A stretch of 40,871 nt of DNA from Bacteroidales bacterium (GTDB taxonomy: Bacteria; Bacteroidota; Bacteroidia; Bacteroidales; UBA932), in assembly GCA_017561765.1 (NCBI GenBank), contig JAFZBM010000115.1:1-40871 (forward strand), in the 5' to 3' direction. Both the position numbers and the translations under genes were made by a program. Numbering within the stretch: position 1 is the first letter of the stretch; the number at the start of each line of letters is the position of its first letter. Under the pieces are notes generated by a model. That model was not told the origin of the DNA and did not search any database. It saw only the letters and a program-made list of their open reading frames with translations. Of this stretch, positions 17,049 to 24,416 are shown in pieces.

Positions 17049-17618
17049 ATGAAAAAAGTTATTTTGCTTGCCGCATTGGCAATGATGAGCGTAGCGGCTC
17101 TCGCACAGCAGAAGTTCGCTTATGTCAATTTCACCGAACTGGTGCAGTTGATGCCCGAGGCGGACCAGGCACGCGCGACTATAGATGCTTCCACAAAGGA
17201 GGCAAGTGAGACTTATCAGGCTATGGCCGATGAGTGGAATACCAAATATCAGCAGTATCAGCAGAAGGCCTCCACCTGGACTCCGGCTATACGCGAGACC
17301 AAGGAGAAGGAGCTCACCGACATGCAGCAGAGGATCCAGGAATTCAACCAGACCGTACAGGCCGAACTCCAGCAACAGCAGCAGCAGCTCATGGCCCCTC
17401 TGTACAAGAAGGCCCAGGAGACAGTAGAGAAGCTGGCCAAGGACGGCGGTTATGTGTTCGTGATCGACCAGAGTACGGCACTCTACATCGATCCCGCCCA
17501 GGCTGACGACCTTACCAAGCCCGCTCGCAAGATACTCGGCATCCCCGATGACCGTACCATGGAGTCGCTCCAGAAAGAACTGCAGGCACAGGCGCAGGCT
17601 CTGGCCGAGCAGCAGTAG
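17049..17618 (+). CDS. Periplasmic chaperone Skp/OmpH
   Basis: Soluble periplasmic chaperone for outer membrane proteins, 189 residues. Signal peptide MKKVILLAALAMMSVAALAQ, then FAYVNFTELVQLMPEAD (the family's opening strand and helix), a long coiled coil (about 45-125) with a Gln run (QQQQQ near 115), and GYVFVIDQSTALYIDP, where most family members have VYVID...V. The C-terminal tail is Gln/Ala-rich (about 170-189). Ten bases separate it from bamA, an arrangement seen in many bacteria. It is clearly related to, but distinct from, the lipid-anchored copy at 11467. Confidence 0.9.
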   Translation: MKKVILLAALAMMSVAALAQQKFAYVNFTELVQLMPEADQARATIDASTKEASETYQAMADEWNTKYQQYQQKASTWTPAIRETKEKELTDMQQRIQEFNQTVQAELQQQQQQLMAPLYKKAQETVEKLAKDGGYVFVIDQSTALYIDPAQADDLTKPARKILGIPDDRTMESLQKELQAQAQALAEQQ

Positions 17619-17654
17619 CAGCAAACCAATTTCCAACCACTTTTATAACACTTT

Positions 17655-18998
17655 ATGAACACAAATGAAATTCTGGCCAGACTCCGGGCCAAGTATCCTG
17701 GGGAGAATGAGTATCTCCAGGCTGTACAGGAGGTTTTGGAATCAGTAGAGGATGTGTACAATCAGCATCCCGAATTCGAGAAGGCGAAAATTGTCGAAAG
17801 GATGGTCGAACCGGACCGTATCTTTACGTTCCGCGTGACCTGGGTTGACGATGCCGGTCAGGTGCAGACCAACACCGGTTATCGCGTCCAGTTCAACAGC
17901 GCCATCGGCCCCTACAAGGGCGGACTGCGCTTCCACAAGGCCGTGACCCCTTCTATGCTCAAGTTCCTCGGCTTCGAGCAGACCTTCAAGAATGCCCTCA
18001 CCACTCTTCCGATGGGTGGAGCAAAGGGCGGCTCGGATTTCGACCCGGTAGGCAAGAGCAACGATGAGATTATGCGCTTCTGCCAGGCATTCATGCTCGA
18101 ACTCTGGCAGTGCATCGGCCCCGATCAGGATATTCCCGCTGGTGATGTGGGCGTAGGAGGCCGCGAAATCGGTTATCTGTACGGCATGTACAAGAAACTG
18201 GCCCGCCAGTACAACACCGGCGTGCTTACCGGCAAGGGCGGCACCTGGGGCGGCAGCATCCTTCGTCCCGAGGCAACCGGCTTCGGCGCTCTCTATTTCA
18301 CCCAGCACCTTCTGGAGAAGGCCGGCAAGGATATCAAGGACAAGAAGATTGCCCTTTCCGGCTTCGGCAACGTGGCCTGGGGCGCAGCTACCAAGGCAAC
18401 CGAACTCGGCGCCAAGGTCGTGGCCATTTCCGGCCCCGACGGCGTCTGCCACATCCCCGAAGGCATAACCAAGGAGATGATCGACTATATGCTCGTCATG
18501 CGTGCATCCAACCGCAACAAGGTTGAGGACATGGCCGTAAAATTCCCCGGCAAGGCGTTCTTCACCGCCGGCAAGAAGGCGTGGAGCATTCCCGTGGATA
18601 TAGCACTGCCTTGCGCATTCCAGAATGAGCTTTCCGAGGACGATGCCAAGGAGCTTGTAGCCAACGGCTGCTGGTGCTGCTGCGAGGTGTCCAACATGGG
18701 ATGCCAGCCCGGCGCTATCCACTACTTCCAGGACAACGGTATCTATTTCGCTCCCGGAAAGGCTGTCAACGCCGGCGGCGTGGCCACTTCCGGTCTGGAA
18801 ATGACCCAGAATGCAGAGCATATCTCCTGGGACGCCCAGGAAGTGGACGACAAACTTCATTTCATCATGAAGTCCATCCACGAGCAGTGTGTCAAGTTCG
18901 GCACCAGGCCCGACGGCACCGTCGACTATGTGAAGGGCGCAAACATCGCGGGCTTCATGAAAGTTGCCACCGCAATGCTCGAGCAGGGAACCATTTAA
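17655..18998 (+). CDS. gdhA: NADP-type glutamate dehydrogenase
   Basis: Converts 2-oxoglutarate and ammonia to glutamate with a reduced nicotinamide cofactor, the main ammonia-assimilation route in many gut Bacteroidota. The 447 residues equal the usual length of the hexameric bacterial enzyme. Visible motifs: YKGGLRFHKAVTPSMLKFL, PMGGAKGGSDFDP (about 119-131, with the catalytic Lys), the gap GDVGVGGREIGYLYG, and the nucleotide-binding SGFGNVAWG (about 236-244). The cofactor choice (NADPH) is inferred from overall similarity to the short hexameric class. It follows skp by 36 bases and ends at a bidirectional terminator. Confidence 0.96.
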   Translation: MNTNEILARLRAKYPGENEYLQAVQEVLESVEDVYNQHPEFEKAKIVERMVEPDRIFTFRVTWVDDAGQVQTNTGYRVQFNSAIGPYKGGLRFHKAVTPSMLKFLGFEQTFKNALTTLPMGGAKGGSDFDPVGKSNDEIMRFCQAFMLELWQCIGPDQDIPAGDVGVGGREIGYLYGMYKKLARQYNTGVLTGKGGTWGGSILRPEATGFGALYFTQHLLEKAGKDIKDKKIALSGFGNVAWGAATKATELGAKVVAISGPDGVCHIPEGITKEMIDYMLVMRASNRNKVEDMAVKFPGKAFFTAGKKAWSIPVDIALPCAFQNELSEDDAKELVANGCWCCCEVSNMGCQPGAIHYFQDNGIYFAPGKAVNAGGVATSGLEMTQNAEHISWDAQEVDDKLHFIMKSIHEQCVKFGTRPDGTVDYVKGANIAGFMKVATAMLEQGTI

Positions 18999-19024
18999 TA
19001 AAACGGAATACCATTCAAACAAAA

Positions 19025-19053
19025 AAGAGCCTCGAAAATATTTCGAGGCTCTT
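19025..19053. terminator. Bidirectional terminator between gdhA and rpsU
   Basis: A perfect 13-base-pair inverted repeat (19025-19037 with 19041-19053; core GAGCCTCGAAA) with a three-base loop. On the plus strand it is followed by a short T-rich run (TTGATTTTATT), on the minus strand by a run of at least six T (complement of 19021-19026). It can end both the rightward gdhA message and the leftward rpsU message. It ends four bases before the rpsU stop. Confidence 0.9.
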
Positions 19054-19057
19054 GATT

Positions 19058-19252
19058 TTATTGCTCTTCCTGAAGACGGAGGTGCTGCACGTAGATTGCC
19101 TTCTGCTTGGCAATACGCTTCTTCACTGAAGGCTTCTCGAAGTTCTTGCGGGACCTCATCTCGCGGACGGCACCCGTCTTTTCGAACTTGCGCTTGAATT
19201 TCTTAAGAGCGCGCTCGATGTTTTCGCCTTCTTTTACCGGTACTATGATCAT
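19058..19252 (-). CDS. rpsU: Ribosomal protein bS21
   Basis: Small-subunit ribosomal protein of 64 residues. It starts MIIVPVKEGENIERALKKFK and continues with KFEKTGAVREMRSR and FEKPSVKKRIAKQKA, as in Bacteroidota bS21. The ATG at 19252 is chosen over an in-frame TTG at 19288, since the family begins at this Met, the upstream segment encodes only a Lys-rich run, and the segment contains a very strong Shine-Dalgarno sequence plus the -7 promoter box. In this phylum bS21 is known to help hide the anti-Shine-Dalgarno end of 16S rRNA, which makes the Shine-Dalgarno on its own message meaningful (see that entry). Monocistronic, flanked by its own promoter and terminator. Confidence 0.95.
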   Translation of the reverse strand: MIIVPVKEGENIERALKKFKRKFEKTGAVREMRSRKNFEKPSVKKRIAKQKAIYVQHLRLQEEQ

Positions 19253-19258
19253 TCTTTT

Positions 19259-19270
19259 ATCACCCCCTTT
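19259..19270 (-). promoter_or_regulatory. Extended Shine-Dalgarno of rpsU (candidate autoregulatory site)
   Basis: The minus strand reads AAAGGGGGTGAT six bases before the rpsU ATG. Against the sequence complementary to the 16S 3' end (AAAGGAGGTGAT) the only change is one A to G, which can still pair as G-U, so 12 consecutive pairs are possible. Genes in this phylum seldom use Shine-Dalgarno sequences because bS21, bS18 and bS6 sequester the anti-Shine-Dalgarno. In Flavobacterium johnsoniae rpsU is a known exception, with translation rising when bS21 is lacking. The same feedback is inferred here. Confidence 0.8.
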
Positions 19271-19285
19271 TTTCTTTTTGGACGG

Positions 19286-19293
19286 CAAAGATA
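19286..19293 (-). promoter_or_regulatory. -7 box for rpsU
   Basis: The minus strand has TATCTTTG, a perfect match to TAnnTTTG. Transcription would start near 19279, leaving a leader of about 27 bases consisting mostly of the Shine-Dalgarno and A-rich sequence. No TTTG is found at the -33 distance; the upstream stretch is a run of A and T, which may compensate. Confidence 0.5.
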
Positions 19294-19304
19294 AATATTT
19301 TTTT

Positions 19305-19312
19305 TATATTTG
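19305..19312 (+). promoter_or_regulatory. -7 box for the PHP phosphoesterase operon
   Basis: TATATTTG matches the Bacteroidota -7 consensus and lies 22 bases before the ATG at 19335. The nearest upstream TTTG (19277-19280) is 24 bases away, longer than the usual 19-21, so the -33 element is doubtful. The box is 11 bases from the divergent rpsU -7 box. Confidence 0.5.
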
Positions 19313-19334
19313 TACTTCTGTGAAACAAAAAATT

Positions 19335-20531
19335 ATGAAAAGATTAATAATCATGGCTCTGGTTGCGCTCACGGCCCTTTCCGCCGGAGCGACCGTACCT
19401 CACCGCTCAAGGATTCCCGACATACCGGGGTACATAACCCTTAAGGGTGACTTTCATATTCATACGAATTTCAGCGACGCGCAGGTGTGGCCGGTAACTA
19501 GGGTTGACGAAGCGGACCTGGACGGTCTTGACTTCATCTCCATCACCGACCATCTGGAGACTCACCACCAGCACATGATTAAGGATTACAAGGCTGACGC
19601 GAACCGGAACTCTTCTTACGAACTTGCCGCAAAGACCGCAAAGAAGTACGGCATACTTGTAATCCACGGCGCGGAACTGACCCGCGGCACCAGAATATTC
19701 CCCGGCCATTTCAACACCCATTTCATTTCTGACGGTGATGCAATATGCAATGCCGCCGAAGCTCATGACGGAAAATACGGGAGCGACGAGTTCCGCCAGG
19801 AGGAAGAGGCCATAAAGGCCGGTCTGGCCGAGGCCAAGAAGCAGGGCGCTTTTGTTACATGGAACCATCCCGACTGGGAGCAGCAGGCCCCCAACGAGAC
19901 CAAGTGGTGGCCTATCCATACCGAACTCTGGAATGCCGGCATGATAGACGGAATAGAAATCTACAATCAGTTCTCCGGATTTGACCCTGAGGCTTTCCAC
20001 TGGGCGATGGAGAAGGACCTGACCATCACCACCGGCACCGACGCCCACAAGGCGATGTTCCAGTGGGTCGATTATGAGAAAGGGGAGTATCGCCCCATGA
20101 CCCTGGTATTTGCCAGGGAGCGTTCCCTGAAGGGCATACGCGAGGCTCTTGACGCCCGCCGCACAGCAGCCGTGGCCGACGGTTGCGTCTATGGAAAGGA
20201 AGAATGGATCAAGCCCCTTCTGGCAGCCTGCGTTGAAATTTCCGATGTCAAGTTCTCCGAAAAGAAAATGACCTGCACTGTACGCAATAACAGCACTATA
20301 CCCGTGATTCTCTCCAAGGCTCCCGGCAGCGAAATGGTGGTTTACTCCCGTCAGCTGCGGCTCAACGAGGGCGAGGATATTTCATTTACGGTGAACGGAA
20401 TAGACAGCCGCAAACCCTGGAACGTCTATGAATTCGACGTTAATTTCTATGTTATCAACTGGCTGACCGACGCCGACACTCCGCTCAAGGTTTCGCTTCA
20501 CTACAGCGTGCCCGACAAATACAGGAAATAA
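19335..20531 (+). CDS. Secreted PHP-domain phosphoesterase (Sb-PDE-like)
   Basis: Exported metal-dependent phosphoesterase of 398 residues. The ATG at 19335 begins a signal peptide (MKRLIIMALVALTALSAGA); the reading frame is open much further upstream but that part crosses the rpsU promoter. The PHP metal-ligand set is complete: HIH at 41-43 followed by TNFSD, TDH at 71-73, Glu114 in HGAELTR, His178 in WNHPDW, and TGTDAH at 233-238 with Asp236 and His238. A C-terminal strand-rich part of about 100 residues follows (about 300-398). It resembles proteins annotated as Sb-PDE-family phosphodiesterases in Bacteroidota; the true substrate is unknown. It is 19 bases upstream of a small ORF and a giant lipoprotein gene with no terminator between. 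Confidence 0.85.
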   Translation: MKRLIIMALVALTALSAGATVPHRSRIPDIPGYITLKGDFHIHTNFSDAQVWPVTRVDEADLDGLDFISITDHLETHHQHMIKDYKADANRNSSYELAAKTAKKYGILVIHGAELTRGTRIFPGHFNTHFISDGDAICNAAEAHDGKYGSDEFRQEEEAIKAGLAEAKKQGAFVTWNHPDWEQQAPNETKWWPIHTELWNAGMIDGIEIYNQFSGFDPEAFHWAMEKDLTITTGTDAHKAMFQWVDYEKGEYRPMTLVFARERSLKGIREALDARRTAAVADGCVYGKEEWIKPLLAACVEISDVKFSEKKMTCTVRNNSTIPVILSKAPGSEMVVYSRQLRLNEGEDISFTVNGIDSRKPWNVYEFDVNFYVINWLTDADTPLKVSLHYSVPDKYRK

Positions 20532-20550
20532 CCAAACTTCATTATAAGTT

Positions 20551-20688
20551 ATGATTAAAAAATCCATCCCCGGAGCTTATCAAGCTCCCAATTGTGAACC
20601 CGGAGGTATCCTCATTGAGGATCTCCTCTGCCAAAGCCCTTCGGGCATGACCGAGACGTTTGGCGAAACTGAAGACTTTACCTGGTAA
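20551..20688 (+). CDS. Small ORF (45 aa) coupled to the downstream fimbrillin/FISUMP lipoprotein
   Basis: An ATG-to-TAA frame of 45 codons fills the gap between the PHP gene and the giant lipoprotein gene, 19 bases after one and three bases before the other. The peptide starts MIKKSIPGAYQAP, has a hydrophobic middle ILIEDLLCQS, and ends acidic-aromatic (ETEDFTW). No signal peptide or membrane segment is visible. From memory, very short genes of this style (Lys-rich start, Y-x-x-P, a hydrophobic LL, then a loose Gly/Asp/Trp tail) often precede fimbrillin-like or FISUMP lipoprotein genes in Bacteroidales; their function is not known to me. Tight spacing, good codon use and that style support a real gene. 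Confidence 0.65.
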   Translation: MIKKSIPGAYQAPNCEPGGILIEDLLCQSPSGMTETFGETEDFTW

Positions 20689-20691
20689 AAC

Positions 20692-23600
20692 ATGCGCCTT
20701 ATGAGAAAGTCTTTTGTTTTCGCAGCTCTCGTGCTGGCTGCCGCGGTTTCCTGCACCAAGGAAATCGCCAATGAAGAAGTCCTCGCACCCAAGCAGGGCT
20801 ATGTAGAGATTACTCTTTCCGCTAAATGCGATGTAGATTCCAAGGCTTCTCTGAACGGCAAGCAGGTCGTGTGGGAAGTGGGTGAGGAAGTGGCCGTTTT
20901 CCCCGGCACCGCTACTTCTCCCGAGAAGTTCACTGTCAAGACTGTTGACGGTGCCAGCGTTACCATCACAGGTTCAGTACCCGAGGGAACTACAACCCTT
21001 GTCGCCGCTTATCCTTACAAGAATGTTGTTTCTTGCAGCGGCGGGGTGGTGAAGATGAAGATCGCCGATCAGACTGTTTCCGGTTCCGCCATCGTTGCGC
21101 CGGATGCTCTGTCTTCCGTCGCTTATTTCGCCAGCATCGATGCAACCCCCACCTTCAGCAATACCGTTGCCCTGATTTCCTTCAAGGTGGCAGAAGAGGG
21201 TGTTACCAAGGTTACACTTGCCCCCGTTACCGGTAATTTCGGCGGTAACGTTGATGTGACAGTGGGTGCCGAAGCTGCGCCTACGGTATCGGCAGGTGAC
21301 GCCCCGGCTGTGTCCGTGACTTGTGAGGCTGGGTTTGCAGCCGGTACGGAATATTTTGCCGCCGTTGCTCCCGGTGACTTTACAGGCCTTTCCGTAACTT
21401 CTCTCAAGGCCGGCAAGAACGGCACCAAGACCAGCGAGAAGGGAGCTTCCCTGAACCGCAACGGAGTTCTCGCCTTGGGCGATGTCACAACCGGAGCCTC
21501 CTGGAAATACGGTGTCATCACCAATGCTGACGAACTTGCGGCATTCCTTGCCGAGGCTGCAGACTATGTTGAGGGAGACGAGGTAGAGCTTGGCAACGAT
21601 ATCGACTGTTCCGGCAAGACCATAGTGCCCGCGGCATCATTTGTCGGTGTCTTCGACGGCAAGAATTTCTCAATCAAAAACTGGACAGCCAGCAACGCCC
21701 TGTTTGCCACCAATAACGGAACCATTCAGAACATTGTCATTGACAAGACTTGTTCCATCAACTGGACTGAAGAGATTCCGGATATGACCGGTGTTGCATT
21801 TATAGTGTCAAAGAACAACGGTACCGTTAAGAATTGCTCCGTTGCTGGAGATATTACCGTTAAAACAGATACTGCCGGCCGTATTTATTGCGCCGGTGTG
21901 GTTGGTGAATCTCCCAAGGGCCTGGTGGACGGCTGTAAATTCTCCGGATCCATTAATGTTGAACTTAGCGGGACTTCCGCTTCCTGCAGCGCTATCGCAG
22001 GTGTCGCGGGACGTGTCGGTCATGCCGATATGGCAGATAAGGTGATTGTCGACAATTGCGAGAATACCGGTTCAATCAAGTTCAAGTTCAGCGGTGCAAG
22101 CGGAGCCATGAAGAAGTTCGGTATCGGCGGAGTTGTCGGCCAGACCCCTTCTGTCGCAAATGCCCCTACCAATCATGGTATTATCCAGAACTGTATTAAC
22201 CGTGGCGATGTAGAATGGCAGTATCCTGAGGGCGGCTCCGGCAGTTATCCTGCTCTCGGCGGTGTTGTAGGTATTGTGGAAGGCCAGCTAAAGTCCAGTG
22301 TGAATTATGGCAAAATTACTTTCATCGGCAATAAATATAATGTTGCTGTTACTGATGCAAGTATTGGTGGCGTAGCGGGTTATGTTACTCTTGGCGCATC
22401 CGGCTGCCATAACCACGGCGAAATTGTTATCGATTCCGCTATCGCAGGTGGAACGTCGATGGCTCAGAGCGGTGGTAATACAGACTGGAGTTCTTTCGGA
22501 GGAGTCTTCGGTAATGCCGGTCCATATGCTGCAAATAACACTAACTGCGCAGACCAGGGTATTCTGGTCGAGAACTGCAGCAACGACGCCAACTTTACCC
22601 TCAAGTGTTATATGGTTACTTCCGGAGGTCCCCAAATGTGCTTCGGCGGTGTCATTGGTGTTTCTACAGCCAATATGAAGGGCTGTGAGAACAAGGGTAA
22701 CATTGTATTCGAAACCCAGACCAAGACCATGAACGCCGGCGGTATTGTGGGCTTCCTTGCAGCAGACATGGAGAATTGTACCAACAGTGGAAGCGTTACC
22801 CTGAACGGCGCTGCGGCCCACCATACGGCAGTTGACACTAAAAACGGAAAGGCAATAACTGTTCAGGCATATTTCGGAGGAATATTCGGAATGGCCACCA
22901 CGGGTTCCATTATCAAGACAGTCAAGAATACCGGCGCTGTGACTCTGGAGAATCTTTACAACTGCGGCGATCCTGCAAACACGACGTATAATATCCTTTC
23001 TTATGTCGGTGGTATCAACGGAAGTTACAAGGGCGGGATTGTCATTACCGATGCCGAGAATACCGGTACCATCACAAACAATGCCGATATTCCTGTCTGC
23101 CTGGGAGGCCTTTCCGGTGCATTCAACGGCACAATGACAAACGGCAAGAACAGCGGCCAGGTGGTCAATACAAGCAGCTGGTGCTCCACCGTTGACGGCA
23201 AGCAGCCCGAGGTCGGTGGAGTTGCCGGTTACGCCAATGCCACTTTCACTAACTGCGAGAATACCGGTTCTCTTACCAATGGGCCTGAAGATGGCGCCAT
23301 TGGCGGTCTGGTCGGAAGTCATGGTGAGTATACCAAGGCAGTTTATGAGTGGGCTGGCTGTAAAGTTAACTGCAGCATTTCAGGAAACGCTGTAGCAGGT
23401 TCAGTTCTTGGCAAGTTCCGTTATGCTCCTACCAATGCTGAGGCGCCCACGGTAATTAACCTTGGTTCTGCATCCAGTGCATTCACCATCGATGGAGCAA
23501 TCGCTTCCAAGCCTCTTGTCGGTAATATTAAGGGCCATACCGTCGTTCCTGTCAATGTAGTGGTGAACGGCGTCCCCATGGTTTCGTTCTCCGAAGACCT

Positions 23601-24357
23601 TGAAAACAATAAGTTTACCTATGCGGGGAAGGAGTATCCTATTGTAAAGATGAAAGATGGGCGCTGGTGGATGGCCAAGAACCTTGCATATCTGCCTGCA
23701 GGTATGACCCCCGCCACTGACCTTACCGCTGTTACCGCCGGCGTGTTTGCGCCCATTAGGGTCAAGGCCGACCAGACCGGTGCTGAATTCACTACTGACG
23801 AGGCTGTGATTTCATCCAACGGCTACCTTTATCAGGCGGAGGTGGCGCTTGGCCTCAAGGTCGGCGACATCACAACTGTCGCACAGGCCAAGGCTCTTGA
23901 GAAGGCCCAGGGTATCTGCCCTCCCGGCTGGCATGTGCCCGGTCAGGATGAGATTCTTGCCTTGGTTGGTGTCAGCGCGGGAGCAACTACCAATACCTCA
24001 GCGCCTTATTATGATGGTTCAAAAGGCTCTTTGGCCTTACTGAACGCTGACGGGTTCGGGATGGATGCTTATGGATTTGTTTCTATACAGGATAATACGA
24101 AAACCTCAGGAACCTTAATTGGATGGGTTAAAGCATATCCTGACAAACTGACTTCGAGTATGTTCTGCGGTTCCACTCAATTCAACACAGTTACATATAA
24201 TGTATCCGGCGATGAAACAAGCGGACTTAAGAATATTCAGTTTGCAGGCTTCATGCCTATGACCAACAAAGCCACAGAAGCTGAATACTCCTGTAGTGGC
24301 TCAAATGTCAGCTATCGTATCGCAGGCCCTCTGCGCTGCATCCGCGACGCTGAATAA
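20692..24357 (+). CDS. Giant surface lipoprotein: fimbrillin-like, GLUG-like repeats, FISUMP domain
   Basis: Lipoprotein of 1221 residues (or 1218 from ATG at 20701); signal with lipobox AVSC then Thr-Lys-Glu. About 33-265 resembles fimbrillin/Mfa-like sandwiches (DSKASLNGKQVVWEVGEEVAVF). About 276-950 holds a lead-in segment (DIDCSGKTIVPAASFVGVFD) and about eleven GLUG-like repeats, each with a Gly-Gly-Val/Ile-x-Gly turn and a Cys-x-Asn-x-Gly strand such as NCENTGSI, GCENKGNI and NCTNSGSV. About 972-1221 is a FISUMP (Fib_succ_major) domain with GRWWMAKNL and CPPGWHVP. It is probably exposed at the cell surface as an adhesin or substrate-binding protein; the role is inferred. Codon use is visibly more AT-rich than the neighbours, most clearly near 22310-22400 and 24040-24300. 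It ends at a strong terminator. Confidence 0.85.
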   Translation: MRLMRKSFVFAALVLAAAVSCTKEIANEEVLAPKQGYVEITLSAKCDVDSKASLNGKQVVWEVGEEVAVFPGTATSPEKFTVKTVDGASVTITGSVPEGTTTLVAAYPYKNVVSCSGGVVKMKIADQTVSGSAIVAPDALSSVAYFASIDATPTFSNTVALISFKVAEEGVTKVTLAPVTGNFGGNVDVTVGAEAAPTVSAGDAPAVSVTCEAGFAAGTEYFAAVAPGDFTGLSVTSLKAGKNGTKTSEKGASLNRNGVLALGDVTTGASWKYGVITNADELAAFLAEAADYVEGDEVELGNDIDCSGKTIVPAASFVGVFDGKNFSIKNWTASNALFATNNGTIQNIVIDKTCSINWTEEIPDMTGVAFIVSKNNGTVKNCSVAGDITVKTDTAGRIYCAGVVGESPKGLVDGCKFSGSINVELSGTSASCSAIAGVAGRVGHADMADKVIVDNCENTGSIKFKFSGASGAMKKFGIGGVVGQTPSVANAPTNHGIIQNCINRGDVEWQYPEGGSGSYPALGGVVGIVEGQLKSSVNYGKITFIGNKYNVAVTDASIGGVAGYVTLGASGCHNHGEIVIDSAIAGGTSMAQSGGNTDWSSFGGVFGNAGPYAANNTNCADQGILVENCSNDANFTLKCYMVTSGGPQMCFGGVIGVSTANMKGCENKGNIVFETQTKTMNAGGIVGFLAADMENCTNSGSVTLNGAAAHHTAVDTKNGKAITVQAYFGGIFGMATTGSIIKTVKNTGAVTLENLYNCGDPANTTYNILSYVGGINGSYKGGIVITDAENTGTITNNADIPVCLGGLSGAFNGTMTNGKNSGQVVNTSSWCSTVDGKQPEVGGVAGYANATFTNCENTGSLTNGPEDGAIGGLVGSHGEYTKAVYEWAGCKVNCSISGNAVAGSVLGKFRYAPTNAEAPTVINLGSASSAFTIDGAIASKPLVGNIKGHTVVPVNVVVNGVPMVSFSEDLENNKFTYAGKEYPIVKMKDGRWWMAKNLAYLPAGMTPATDLTAVTAGVFAPIRVKADQTGAEFTTDEAVISSNGYLYQAEVALGLKVGDITTVAQAKALEKAQGICPPGWHVPGQDEILALVGVSAGATTNTSAPYYDGSKGSLALLNADGFGMDAYGFVSIQDNTKTSGTLIGWVKAYPDKLTSSMFCGSTQFNTVTYNVSGDETSGLKNIQFAGFMPMTNKATEAEYSCSGSNVSYRIAGPLRCIRDAE

Positions 24358-24381
24358 ACAGAGCCTTGATTGACTTCATCG

Positions 24382-24416
24382 GGGATGGCAAGGAGCATCT
24401 TTGCCATCCCTTTTTT
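24382..24416 (+). terminator. Terminator after the giant lipoprotein gene
   Basis: A perfect 10-base-pair stem (GGGATGGCAA at 24382-24391 with TTGCCATCCC at 24401-24410), nine-base loop, then six T (24411-24416). It overlaps by two bases the stop codon of the convergent ATPase gene. On the minus strand it lacks a T run, so it probably serves only the rightward operon. Confidence 0.9.

Noticed and set aside
19253..19288. Twelve-codon N-terminal extension of rpsU
   Set aside because: It would start at a TTG within the -7 promoter box and translate the Shine-Dalgarno as Lys/Gly; the family starts at MIIVPVKEG.
22288..23322. 344-codon minus-strand open frame in the giant lipoprotein gene
   Set aside because: Antisense to the GLUG-like repeats; its own repeated phrases mirror those repeats.
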